This document shows positions 1 to 6,909 of a DNA stretch of 8,663 bases, one piece after another. The notes beneath the pieces were generated by a model that worked only from the letters and a program-made list of their open reading frames with translations, searched no databases and was not told where the DNA came from. Numbering within the stretch: the stretch's first letter is position 1; every line of letters begins with the position of its first letter. Position numbers and translations under genes: made by a program. This stretch comes from Anaerolineaceae bacterium (GTDB taxonomy: Bacteria; Chloroflexota; Anaerolineae; Anaerolineales; Anaerolineaceae), in the NCBI GenBank assembly GCA_028714615.1, contig JAQTMA010000175.1, positions 1-8,663 on the forward strand, written 5' to 3'.

Positions 1-299
1 ATCTGTTCTGCCCGCGCCTGGGCAGCGTTGACGATAGCATCTCTTTCAACGAATTGGTCACTTTTTTCACGGGCAAGCGAGAGCGTCCGATTGGATTCTT
101 CCTGAGCCTGGGCTAACAGGCGGTCACGCTGGTTGAGGATTTGTTGGGCTTTCTTCACCTCTTCCGGAATGGACACGCGCATTTGATCGATCAGATCGAG
201 CATCCGGTCTTCATCCACAATTACGCTGTGGGTTAGCCAGATCGGACGACTCTCATTAAATAGTTCTTCCAGACGGTCGACCAGGTGTTGAATGTCCAT
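1..299 (-). CDS. Coiled-coil conserved protein, ATPase subunit E / DivIVA-like, C-terminus cut by window edge
   Basis: The ATG at 299-297 opens a frame that stays open for 99 codons to the left edge, so the 3' part of the gene is missing. A GGAGG ribosome binding site (305-309) lies 5 bases before the ATG. The product starts MDIQHLVDRLEELF, then has a short conserved-looking segment (VDEDRMLDLIDQMRVSIPEEVKKA) and from about residue 50 becomes a charged, Ala/Gln/Glu/Arg-rich helix typical of a coiled coil. From memory, proteins of this pattern (short N-terminal block, PEE(V/I)KKA, long helix) sit next to coaD in many Firmicutes, Actinobacteria and Chloroflexota, and are annotated loosely as ATPase, V-type ATPase subunit E-like or DivIVA-like. 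No enzymatic motif is visible and the true function is unknown to me. It may be an independent unit, because a possible promoter lies just upstream (350-378). Confidence 0.75.
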   Translation of the reverse strand, partial: MDIQHLVDRLEELFNESRPIWLTHSVIVDEDRMLDLIDQMRVSIPEEVKKAQQILNQRDRLLAQAQEESNRTLSLAREKSDQFVERDAIVNAAQARAEQ

Positions 300-304
300 C
301 GTGT

Positions 305-309
305 CCTCC
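305..309 (-). promoter_or_regulatory. Ribosome binding site of the coiled-coil gene
   Basis: On the minus strand GGAGG is followed by ACACG and then ATG (299-297). This is a near-ideal Shine-Dalgarno at 5-base spacing and supports translation of the left-edge frame, whose length alone would be weak evidence. Confidence 0.7.
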
Positions 310-349
310 GATTAATCCGATTGCCGTGCGGGGATTCTATCCAAATGGA

Positions 350-378
350 AGTTTAGCCCGATTTTTCGAATCCGTCAA
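350..378 (-). promoter_or_regulatory. Possible sigma-70-type promoter upstream of the coiled-coil gene
   Basis: Reading the minus strand, TTGACG (378-373, 5 of 6 to consensus) is followed by exactly 17 bases and then TAAACT (355-350, 4 of 6). The -35 begins 1 base after the coaD stop codon. The start point would be around 343, leaving a leader of roughly 45 bases before the ATG at 299. A second -10-like TAGAAT (339-334) has no matching -35. The 80-base gap is the largest in this strand's run apart from the rpmB flank, which fits a promoter here. This is pattern recognition only. Confidence 0.35.
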
Positions 379-379
379 A

Positions 380-904
380 TTAATCCCGCAGGGAAGTCGG
401 CTGAACGATGGTTTGGCCATCGCCGAGCTCTTCAAACCGGGCTTGCAATGCAGTAAACACGTGCCGTGGAACCATGCTGCTGACATCCCCACCTAACGAG
501 GCGATTTCTCGGACAGTCGTTGACGACAAAAACGTGTGCTCTTCATTGGTGATGAGGGCAACCACCTCAATGGTGGCATCCAGTCGCTGGTTGGCCAAAG
601 CCATACGGAACTCGTGCTCAAAATCAGAAAACACGCGTAGCCCCCGGACGATGACCTGGGCATCGATCTTTCTGCAGAAATGCACAGTTAACCCGCTATA
701 CCCTACCACACGGATCTTCGGGTCATGGGTGAAGGTCTCGCGTACCAGGTAGAGGCGATCTTCCGGGGGAAATAGAAGATTCTTTAGCGGCCGGTCATAT
801 ACGGCGACAACCACTTCGTCGAAGAGGCGTGCTGCTCGCCTGGCGATATCAATATGTCCATAGTGGATTGGATCAAACGTACCAGGAAATACGGCTCTAA
901 CCAT
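380..904 (-). CDS. coaD: Phosphopantetheine adenylyltransferase
   Basis: CoaD transfers AMP from ATP to 4'-phosphopantetheine to give dephospho-CoA, the penultimate step of CoA synthesis, in the cytoplasm. The 174-residue product is slightly longer than the usual 160 or so because of a short polar tail (about residues 161-174). The nucleotidyltransferase signature is clear: GTFDP (8-12) with GH at 16-17 forming the TxxxH-type ATP site, a basic K41 after YDRPL, the RGLR block (87-90) followed by DFEHEFRMALANQ, and the SSTTVRE motif (127-133) near the C-terminus. The start ATG (904-902) is only 2 bases past the recG stop. Its best Shine-Dalgarno (AAGGAG, 918-923) lies inside the last recG codons, 13 bases upstream, which is longer than usual. 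It is probably co-transcribed and translationally linked with recG. No obvious intrinsic terminator follows it. Confidence 0.96.
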   Translation of the reverse strand: MVRAVFPGTFDPIHYGHIDIARRAARLFDEVVVAVYDRPLKNLLFPPEDRLYLVRETFTHDPKIRVVGYSGLTVHFCRKIDAQVIVRGLRVFSDFEHEFRMALANQRLDATIEVVALITNEEHTFLSSTTVREIASLGGDVSSMVPRHVFTALQARFEELGDGQTIVQPTSLRD

Positions 905-906
905 GG

Positions 907-3444
907 TTAACTAATATCTCCTTTGACCTCACCCCAGAAGCGGCGCAAGGTCGTGGCAAGCGGTTGATGGACGGGATCTGTAAGTTCAGGATCGATACTG
1001 AATAATTCCTGGGCTTGATCGCGAGCTTTTTCGATCAAATGAACATCCGTGAGGCTAGCCATCTGTAATCCGGAATACCCCGATTGGCGCGTCCCTAAGA
1101 ATTCACCAGGACCGCGCTGCTGGAGATCTCGTTCGGCCAAGACAAAGCCATCGTTCGTTTCTGTCATCGCAGTGAGGCGTTCATTTTCTGCAGAGTCTTC
1201 AGTTTCCGGGATGAGCAAGCAGTAGGATTTCGCATCTCCACGGCCAACCCTGCCCCGGAACTGGTGCAGTTGAGCCAATCCAAAGCGGTTGGCTCCCTCA
1301 ATCACCATGACCGTCGCATTCGGGATGTCCACACCAACCTCGATCACTGAGGTCGATACCAGTACCTGATACTCATTATCGCGGAACCGTCGCATGACTG
1401 TTTCTTTTTCTTCTGGCTTCATGCGACCGTGGAGAAGGCCTATCTTCTGTTTTGGAAAAACCTCTTTCTGAAGACGCGCCTGTTCTTCTACAGCCGCCTT
1501 GCTCTCATCGTTTCCGTTCTGTTCTACGAGCGGATATATGACAAATGCCTGACTCCCTTGCGCGATCTGTGATTTGATCAAAGAGTATGCCCGTTCGCGT
1601 TCTCGAGGGAAAATAATGTGTGTGTCGATGATCTGTCGTCCAGCAGGTAATTCATCCATGATGGAGAGATCCAGGTCACCATAGATCGTCAAAGCTAAGG
1701 AGCGTGGGATCGGGGTGGCTGTCATTACGAGCAAGTGTGGATTGCTGCCTTTCGAACGGAGGGCGGCGCGTTGTTCGACCCCAAAGCGGTGTTGCTCGTC
1801 CACGACCACCATTTGTAAATCATTAAAGATAACCGGTTCTTCAATCAAGGAATGCGTACCGATGACCACTTTGATGTTTCCATCGGCCAAACCCTGGCGG
1901 ATTTCGGCTTTCTCCGTTTCGGGAGTATCTCCGATCAACAAGCGGATTTGCTCGGGTTGTAGTCCATTGACGTCTGATAATTCTGGGGTTTTGCACAGTA
2001 ACTGGGTAAGAATCCGATAATGCTGGTCTGCCAGGATGCTGGTCGGGGCCATGATGGCTGCTTGGGAGGACTGGTTTGTGACTATCGCCATACCAAGTGC
2101 AGATACGACGGTTTTACCCGAGCCGACGTCTCCCTGTAATAGGCGGTTCATAGGATGTCCGGAAGCCAGGTCCAGGCGAATTTCTTGTAAAGCTCGTTGC
2201 TGGCATTCGGTCAATTGAAATGGGAGATTAGCTACCTGCTCGACGATCCAATTGTCGCTGACCTCAAAAATACGAGCTGTAGCCTCACGCCAGGTTCTTT
2301 TCTGACGGAAGACGCCCAACTGCAGGAAGAAGACTTCATCGAATGCCAGTCGCTCACGCGCAGCGTGCAATTGGTCCATGGAATCTGGGAAATGTACTTG
2401 TTGAAGGGCTGTACTTAGATCGAGCAATCCGGCAGAGGCGCGCGTCGATTCCGGCAGGTAGTCAGGAATACGGGGAGCCCAATACCGGACGGTTTGATGG
2501 ATAATGCGGCGTAACCATCGTTGAGTAATGTGAGAGGTGAGCGGATAGATTGGGACGATGCGATTGGTGTGCAGTTGCTCTTGATCCACCGGGTCCCAAT
2601 CCGGATTATTCATAACCAGGCGGCCCAGATATTGATCGATTTTCCCGGAGACGGAGATCATCATACCCGGTTGCAATCGGGTCGCGATCCAAGGCTGGTT
2701 GAACCAGGTTAAACGCAACGATCCGGTTGTATCCGAGATGACGACCTCTGTGATACTGGAAGCACCTCCACGGATGTGGCGGATCTCTTTGGTCTGGACT
2801 GCGCCGATAACGGTGACTTCCTCCCCATACCACAGTCGAATAATCGGTTTTAGCTGGCTATAATCATCGTACCGCCGTGGGAAATCATAAAGGATGTCTT
2901 TGAGCGTTTGCAAACCCAATGAGGCTAAGGTGGTTGCATGCTTAGGACCGATCCCTGGTAGGACGGTCAATGGGGCATTTAAACCAAGGTGAGGCATCTC
3001 GCCATCGGGTTCGATCACTTTTTTGAGGTTACGAGCAGGGGTAGGGGATCGATTAACAAGAGGTGGTGTCGTTGAGGGATTAGTGTCCGGTGGAGCCATC
3101 TCCTTCTCCGCCGGGTGCAGCTTATGAAGTTGAGGATGCAGGATATTATGCCCCGCGGCTGTCATTTGAGTACGAATGCCACCGGGCTCAAGCGGCTTCC
3201 CACTTTGCAAGGCACGCCATAATGCCTTTAAAGATGTCGCGCGTCCGGCTTGATCCAGGTCAGGATAGCTCTTCAAGCACCTGGATACAGATTGAATGAT
3301 GGGATTGGGAATGTTTTCCGCACGGGCTTCTGCCTCCCAGGGAAGTAATATTTTATCTAACCCTCCCACAACCGCACGGTTATCATAACCTCGTTCAGCT
3401 TCCAGCTTGAAATACTTGTGCAATTTTTCTAACGATGGCTGCAT
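907..3444 (-). CDS. recG: ATP-dependent DNA helicase RecG with N-terminal extension
   Basis: RecG remodels stalled replication forks and branched recombination intermediates. The 845-residue protein contains, in order: an N-terminal extension (about 1-155) with a helical first part and a Pro/Ser/Thr-rich linker near 117-140; the wedge/OB region opening with the helix-hairpin-helix-like VLPGIGPKHA (161-170); then the two helicase lobes. Visible motifs are a Q-motif-like FQLTECQQRAL (409-419), Walker A GDVGSGKT (438-445), DEQH (549-552), TATPIPR (575-581), and the motif VI region QFRGRVGRGD (728-737), followed by the RecG-typical ERDLQQRGPGEFLGTRQSG. E. coli RecG is 693 residues and begins near the wedge. 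Extended forms are known, for example in Thermotoga. The gene starts 25 bases after the second DegV gene. No clear Shine-Dalgarno precedes the ATG, so coupling to upstream translation is likely. All catalytic motifs are intact. Confidence 0.97.
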   Translation of the reverse strand: MQPSLEKLHKYFKLEAERGYDNRAVVGGLDKILLPWEAEARAENIPNPIIQSVSRCLKSYPDLDQAGRATSLKALWRALQSGKPLEPGGIRTQMTAAGHNILHPQLHKLHPAEKEMAPPDTNPSTTPPLVNRSPTPARNLKKVIEPDGEMPHLGLNAPLTVLPGIGPKHATTLASLGLQTLKDILYDFPRRYDDYSQLKPIIRLWYGEEVTVIGAVQTKEIRHIRGGASSITEVVISDTTGSLRLTWFNQPWIATRLQPGMMISVSGKIDQYLGRLVMNNPDWDPVDQEQLHTNRIVPIYPLTSHITQRWLRRIIHQTVRYWAPRIPDYLPESTRASAGLLDLSTALQQVHFPDSMDQLHAARERLAFDEVFFLQLGVFRQKRTWREATARIFEVSDNWIVEQVANLPFQLTECQQRALQEIRLDLASGHPMNRLLQGDVGSGKTVVSALGMAIVTNQSSQAAIMAPTSILADQHYRILTQLLCKTPELSDVNGLQPEQIRLLIGDTPETEKAEIRQGLADGNIKVVIGTHSLIEEPVIFNDLQMVVVDEQHRFGVEQRAALRSKGSNPHLLVMTATPIPRSLALTIYGDLDLSIMDELPAGRQIIDTHIIFPRERERAYSLIKSQIAQGSQAFVIYPLVEQNGNDESKAAVEEQARLQKEVFPKQKIGLLHGRMKPEEKETVMRRFRDNEYQVLVSTSVIEVGVDIPNATVMVIEGANRFGLAQLHQFRGRVGRGDAKSYCLLIPETEDSAENERLTAMTETNDGFVLAERDLQQRGPGEFLGTRQSGYSGLQMASLTDVHLIEKARDQAQELFSIDPELTDPVHQPLATTLRRFWGEVKGDIS
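918..923 (-). promoter_or_regulatory. Ribosome binding site of coaD, unusually distant
   Basis: AAGGAG on the minus strand lies within the last codons of recG, 13 bases upstream of the coaD ATG at 904. No closer purine-rich site is seen and the catalytic TFDP motif starts at residue 9, so there is no alternative downstream start. Long spacing is tolerable where ribosomes finish recG 2 bases before the coaD start. Confidence 0.45.
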
Positions 3445-3469
3445 GGAGATATTTTACCGCAAACCGCGA

Positions 3470-4306
3470 TCACACTGAGACGGCAATAAAACCAACGCCA
3501 TTCGACCCAACGTGCGTTCCAATCACGGTTGTGACTGGTCCGACGATGGGAACCGCATTGGAGGGAAGTTTTATTGCAGCCAGGATGGTTTGAATTTCTT
3601 GCGAATCGGTTAGTTGAGTATAGACAACCGCCAGGTTTTCCAGAGGGCCTACCTTCCCAAGGTGTTTAATCAGGCTGTCTAATCCCTTTTGCCGAGTGCG
3701 AAACAATCCCAACCGGTATACCTGGCCTAATTTCACTTCAATCAAGACTTTTAAATCCAAGACATTAGCCAGGGCAGCCGATGCCCAGTTCACTCGCCCA
3801 CTCCGGCGCACATATTCGAGGGTATCCAGTAAGGCGATAAACTTCACCCGCTGGCTGATGCACCGGAGTAGTTTGATGATTTCTTCGACCGGTATACCTT
3901 TGGCGGCTGCTTCAGCCGCTGCGATCACTTGAAAACCAAGCCCCAGGGTTACCTGTCCGCTATCGATCACCTGCACCCGAGTTTGAAATGCCTCCGCAGC
4001 CGCACAAGCAATGTTGTGCATGCTCGAAAATGCACTGGAAACGTGGATTGACAAAATTTGAGAAACCCCTTGTTGAAACAGTTTCGTGTAGATTTCCTGG
4101 AAGACAGCCATCGACGGGGCGGAAGTGGTTGGCGGCTGCTGGAATGTAGGAAGCTGACCGTAGAAATCATCACGAGACATCCCAACCCCGTCCAGATAAG
4201 TTCGGCCGGCGATCATTAACAAGGCAGGGACCACCTGGATGTTATATTTCTGAATGATTTCTGTTGGCAAATCCGCAGTACTATCCGTAACGACTGCTAA
4301 GCTCAT
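3470..4306 (-). CDS. DegV family fatty-acid-binding protein, FakB-like (second of a tandem pair)
   Basis: DegV/FakB proteins hold a fatty acid and present its carboxylate to the FakA kinase, which makes acyl-phosphate for phospholipid synthesis. The product is 278 residues, near the usual 280. N-terminal VVTDSTADLP (5-14) is the family opening. Positions that in FakB proteins contact the carboxylate are present: Thr61 in TTSAPS (60-65), Ser94 in SSAFSS (90-95), Arg171 in RRSGRV (167-172), and His265 in GTHVGS (263-268). Their spacing is close to that of S. aureus FakB1 (Thr61, Ser93, His266, from memory). VIDSGQVTLGLGF (113-125) is the other conserved block. It departs from the consensus with SSM for SGT and GSN for the usual GPG after His. 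Its ATG overlaps the stop of the preceding DegV gene (ATGA), with an AAGGA site just upstream. With fakA two genes upstream, a FakB role is a strong inference; lipid specificity is unknown. Confidence 0.88.
   Translation of the reverse strand: MSLAVVTDSTADLPTEIIQKYNIQVVPALLMIAGRTYLDGVGMSRDDFYGQLPTFQQPPTTSAPSMAVFQEIYTKLFQQGVSQILSIHVSSAFSSMHNIACAAAEAFQTRVQVIDSGQVTLGLGFQVIAAAEAAAKGIPVEEIIKLLRCISQRVKFIALLDTLEYVRRSGRVNWASAALANVLDLKVLIEVKLGQVYRLGLFRTRQKGLDSLIKHLGKVGPLENLAVVYTQLTDSQEIQTILAAIKLPSNAVPIVGPVTTVIGTHVGSNGVGFIAVSV
4303..4306 (-). other. ATGA stop/start overlap between the two DegV genes
   Basis: On the minus strand the four bases ATGA hold both the ATG of the downstream DegV gene (4306-4304) and the TGA stop of the upstream one (4305-4303). 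An AAGGA site (within 4309-4314) sits just before it. This arrangement usually gives translational coupling and similar protein amounts, so the two paralogues are probably made together. Confidence 0.85.
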
Positions 4307-5166
4307 ATTTCCTTCTCTTCGGGGTTTTCAATTGCAAATACCGCTATAGTGCGGGGACCCATCAGAACTGCCAGAGGTAGACTAATGACGTGTTCGCTAA
4401 AGGGGGTTTTCGGGTAAACTGCTGCCGCATGCTCCCGCAGGGTACGGGCTTCATGGATCAATGGGGGAACAGATTGGATAAAGGAGATTTGGTAAAGATG
4501 GCTAAACTCATCGACAAATTCCTGCAAGAAATCCATCAATTGGCGGTAATTTCGTGCTTTTTCGATCGAGGTTAAGCGGCCATCCTCCAAGGTATAGATT
4601 GGAAGCAGGTTGAGCATTTCCCCTGCGATAGCCTGGGCAGCACCGATGAACCCAGAGCAGTTCAAATAGGTGAGGCCAGGGATGCAGAATACCGAGTAGA
4701 TATGCGGGATCTGCCCACGCAGTACGCGTTCGATCTCGGTGGAGGCTATTCCTTCCGAAGCAGCTTCAGCCGCTGTTTGTACGAGCATTCCCAAACCGAC
4801 GGAAGTGGTTTGGGAGTCGATCACTTGCACGGCGACACGGCCACGGACAGCCTCGGCAGCTTCTATTGCATGTTCGAACGTTGGACCGAGCTGCGATGAA
4901 TGCAATACCGCCACGATTTCATTATAATCCTGGCCGAGCTGAAGAAATTCCTTGCGAAAATCTTCTACTGAAGGAGGAATCACCTCGGGTGCTGGCACAT
5001 TTTGGACAGAACCAGGCAAACTGGCGACTTTAAAATCTTTAATGTCTGAATACAGCACATTGTTATATCTTACGGATAACGGAATGGTGTTAATCAGTTC
5101 GCGTCCGGGAAAAACCGGTTTGCAAAACTGGGCGGTATTATCCGTTAAAACGCAGACAGAGCTCAT
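4303..5166 (-). CDS. Divergent DegV family protein lacking the usual carboxylate-binding residues (first of a tandem pair)
   Basis: The 287-residue product has DegV-fold landmarks: the opening VCVLTDNTAQF (4-14), LHSSQLGPTFEHAIEAA (88-104), VIDSQTTSVGLGM (115-127), TYLNCSGFIGAA (166-177) followed by MLNLLPI, and a hydrophobic C-terminal VLMGPRTIAVFAIE. Aligned by eye to its neighbour at 3470-4306, every expected ligand residue is changed: the Thr of the TSxPS block becomes Val62, the SGT-type Ser becomes Gly94, the GGR-type Arg becomes Phe173, and the His of the HxGPG block becomes Leu268. The fold looks intact and there is no frameshift, so this is a substituted paralogue and not a pseudogene. 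It starts 3 bases after the fakA stop and overlaps the next gene by ATGA. It could bind a different lipid, act as a structural or regulatory partner of FakA, or help the canonical paralogue. Family assignment is good; function is open. Confidence 0.8.
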   Translation of the reverse strand: MSSVCVLTDNTAQFCKPVFPGRELINTIPLSVRYNNVLYSDIKDFKVASLPGSVQNVPAPEVIPPSVEDFRKEFLQLGQDYNEIVAVLHSSQLGPTFEHAIEAAEAVRGRVAVQVIDSQTTSVGLGMLVQTAAEAASEGIASTEIERVLRGQIPHIYSVFCIPGLTYLNCSGFIGAAQAIAGEMLNLLPIYTLEDGRLTSIEKARNYRQLMDFLQEFVDEFSHLYQISFIQSVPPLIHEARTLREHAAAVYPKTPFSEHVISLPLAVLMGPRTIAVFAIENPEEKEI

Positions 5167-5169
5167 AGT

Positions 5170-6855
5170 TTACTCGACGGAGAGAATCAGTTGGTAATGC
5201 GGCTGTCCGCCTTCGTGGACCTCGATCTCTTGACTGGCATACTCCTGGCGGATCCGGTCAACCAGCAATTTTACCTCAAGTGGCGTGATATTCTTTCCGT
5301 AGAACAAGGTAATCCGTTCATGCTCGGATGTGCCGGCTTTTTCAAGCAGATTCAAGGTAGCGCTCTCAACCGATGAAGCGGAACATACTAATTTACCATT
5401 CATGAGCCCGATGACCTGGCCTTGCTCAACATCCACCCCATTCATCTCGACCGTCCGAGTCGCCGTGGTAATCTCCCCGGAGATGACTTCATGCAATGCC
5501 TCTGTCATTTCATTGACCACATCATCCAGAGGCCCATCCGGAGCCAGGCGCAGCATCGCAGAAAGGCCTTGTGGAACACTATTGCTTGGGATAACCACTA
5601 CCTTCTTAGTAGAAATGCCAATAGTAGCCTGGGCCGCCAGCACAATATTTTTATTATTAGGTAGGATGATCACTTGATCGGTCGGAAGATTCTCGATGGC
5701 TGCCAGGATTTCTTCGGTACTCGGATTCATGGTTTGTCCGCCTTCAACAATGGCAGCGACCCCCAAACTGGCAAAAATGCGAGAGATTCCTGGCCCGGGA
5801 GATACAGCGACCACGCCGATCTGACCTGGTTCGACAGGGGACATCGGGAATGACTTCGCGGCGCTTTCTTCGGTTGCCTGCATCTGCGCCTTCAAGTTTT
5901 CGATGCTGGTCTTGGTAACCGTACCCAGACTCATAACATAGTCGATGGGGTCATAGCGTTTGTCTTCTGGGACATGGATGTGCATGCGGTACATACCATC
6001 CCCTTCACCGAGCTGAATGGAGGTTCCCATTTCTGTCAGGTCTGCATAGAAATGTTCCATGTTCAAGGGGGATTTCGGTTTGAAATCGATGACAATTTCG
6101 AAATCCTGGCCAGGCTCGATCGATTCGAGGGTGTTTTCTAGGTCCATGGTAGCCAAAGGTTGGATTGTGGTAAGAGGCGCATCGAGCGGCAAAGATTTGA
6201 TCAACCGCAACATTCCCTCGAGGATGAAAAACAAGCCCTTGCCCCCCGAATCAACTACCCCGGCTGTTTTTAAAATCGGTAATAAATCCGGCGTTCGCTT
6301 GACGGACTCGTCGGCAGCGTCTACCACTGCCTGAAGGATGATCCCCAGGTCGTCTTCTTGCTTAGCTGCCTGTTCACCAGCCTGGGCAACATCTTTTGCT
6401 ACTGTCAGGATGGTACCTTCGACTGGCCGGACGACGCCTTTGTAAGCTGTATTGCGGGCTTCAGCCAAAGCTCGCACCATGATGGATGCGTCCATTACAT
6501 CCAGGTTATCCAATGAACGTGCGAAGCCACGCCACAATTGTGAGAGGATCACACCGGAATTTCCCCGCGCGCCTAAGAGGGCTCCTTGGGCAATCCCATG
6601 AGCCATTTTGCCAACATTCCACTCCCCCGAATTTGCAATTTCATTGAAGGCTGCTTGCATTGTCAATACCATGTTCGTGCCGGTATCCCCATCCGGGACA
6701 GGGAAAACATTCAACATATTGACAGTCTGTTGGTTTGTCTTCAACCAGGTCAGGCCGGCTTCAACCAGTATTTTCAACCTCTGGCCATCAACCGGGGCGC
6801 AACGGACCTGGCCTGGTTCACCCGAGCCAGGGGATTTCGATAGGGTTACACTCAT
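5170..6855 (-). CDS. fakA: FakA-like fatty acid kinase ATPase subunit (DhaL/DAK2 domain, YloV family)
   Basis: FakA supplies the nucleotide-binding and catalytic part of fatty acid kinase and acts on fatty acids held by FakB (DegV) proteins. The 561-residue product has three parts. The N-terminal DhaL domain (about 25-215) carries PDGDTGTNM (54-62), whose Asp residues bind Mg-ATP, plus GARGNSGVILSQ (95-106) and VVDSGGKG (200-207). The middle domain (about 245-330) includes MHIHV with His292 and His294. The C-terminal DegV-like domain has VVAVSPGPGI, GGQTMNPSTEEI (372-383) and LPNNKNI (398-404). The ATG at 6855 is chosen over an in-frame TTG at 6870 because AGGAG (6860-6864) lies 4 bases before the ATG and would be inside the coding region otherwise. 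In S. aureus FakA a Cys in a YCTEF-type motif joins the two His residues at a zinc site; here that position seems to be Asp251 (GQDFEIV). The two DegV genes follow directly and an Asp23-family gene precedes it, as in other bacteria. Confidence 0.93.
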   Translation of the reverse strand: MSVTLSKSPGSGEPGQVRCAPVDGQRLKILVEAGLTWLKTNQQTVNMLNVFPVPDGDTGTNMVLTMQAAFNEIANSGEWNVGKMAHGIAQGALLGARGNSGVILSQLWRGFARSLDNLDVMDASIMVRALAEARNTAYKGVVRPVEGTILTVAKDVAQAGEQAAKQEDDLGIILQAVVDAADESVKRTPDLLPILKTAGVVDSGGKGLFFILEGMLRLIKSLPLDAPLTTIQPLATMDLENTLESIEPGQDFEIVIDFKPKSPLNMEHFYADLTEMGTSIQLGEGDGMYRMHIHVPEDKRYDPIDYVMSLGTVTKTSIENLKAQMQATEESAAKSFPMSPVEPGQIGVVAVSPGPGISRIFASLGVAAIVEGGQTMNPSTEEILAAIENLPTDQVIILPNNKNIVLAAQATIGISTKKVVVIPSNSVPQGLSAMLRLAPDGPLDDVVNEMTEALHEVISGEITTATRTVEMNGVDVEQGQVIGLMNGKLVCSASSVESATLNLLEKAGTSEHERITLFYGKNITPLEVKLLVDRIRQEYASQEIEVHEGGQPHYQLILSVE

Positions 6856-6859
6856 AATT

Positions 6860-6864
6860 CTCCT
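6860..6864 (-). promoter_or_regulatory. Ribosome binding site that fixes the fakA start
   Basis: Minus-strand AGGAG is followed by AATT and ATG (6855-6853). It excludes the in-frame TTG at 6870-6868, which would place this site inside the gene and add only five basic residues with no family support. Confidence 0.75.
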
Positions 6865-6909
6865 GTGCAATCGATAAGTGAGTGGGTTGGGTCTGGTGGG
6901 GCCATCTAG

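Noticed and set aside
408..752. 114-codon plus-strand frame over coaD and similar plus-strand frames over recG, the DegV genes and fakA
   Set aside because: They are shadows of well-supported minus-strand genes, with no recognisable protein features and no ribosome sites.
3450..3460. TAAAAT resembling a -10 box just upstream of recG
   Set aside because: No acceptable -35 at 16-18 bases upstream; more likely incidental AT bases in an operon gap.
6856..6870. TTG start at 6870 for fakA, giving 566 residues
   Set aside because: It would put the strong AGGAG site inside the coding region; the ATG at 6855 has that site at proper spacing.
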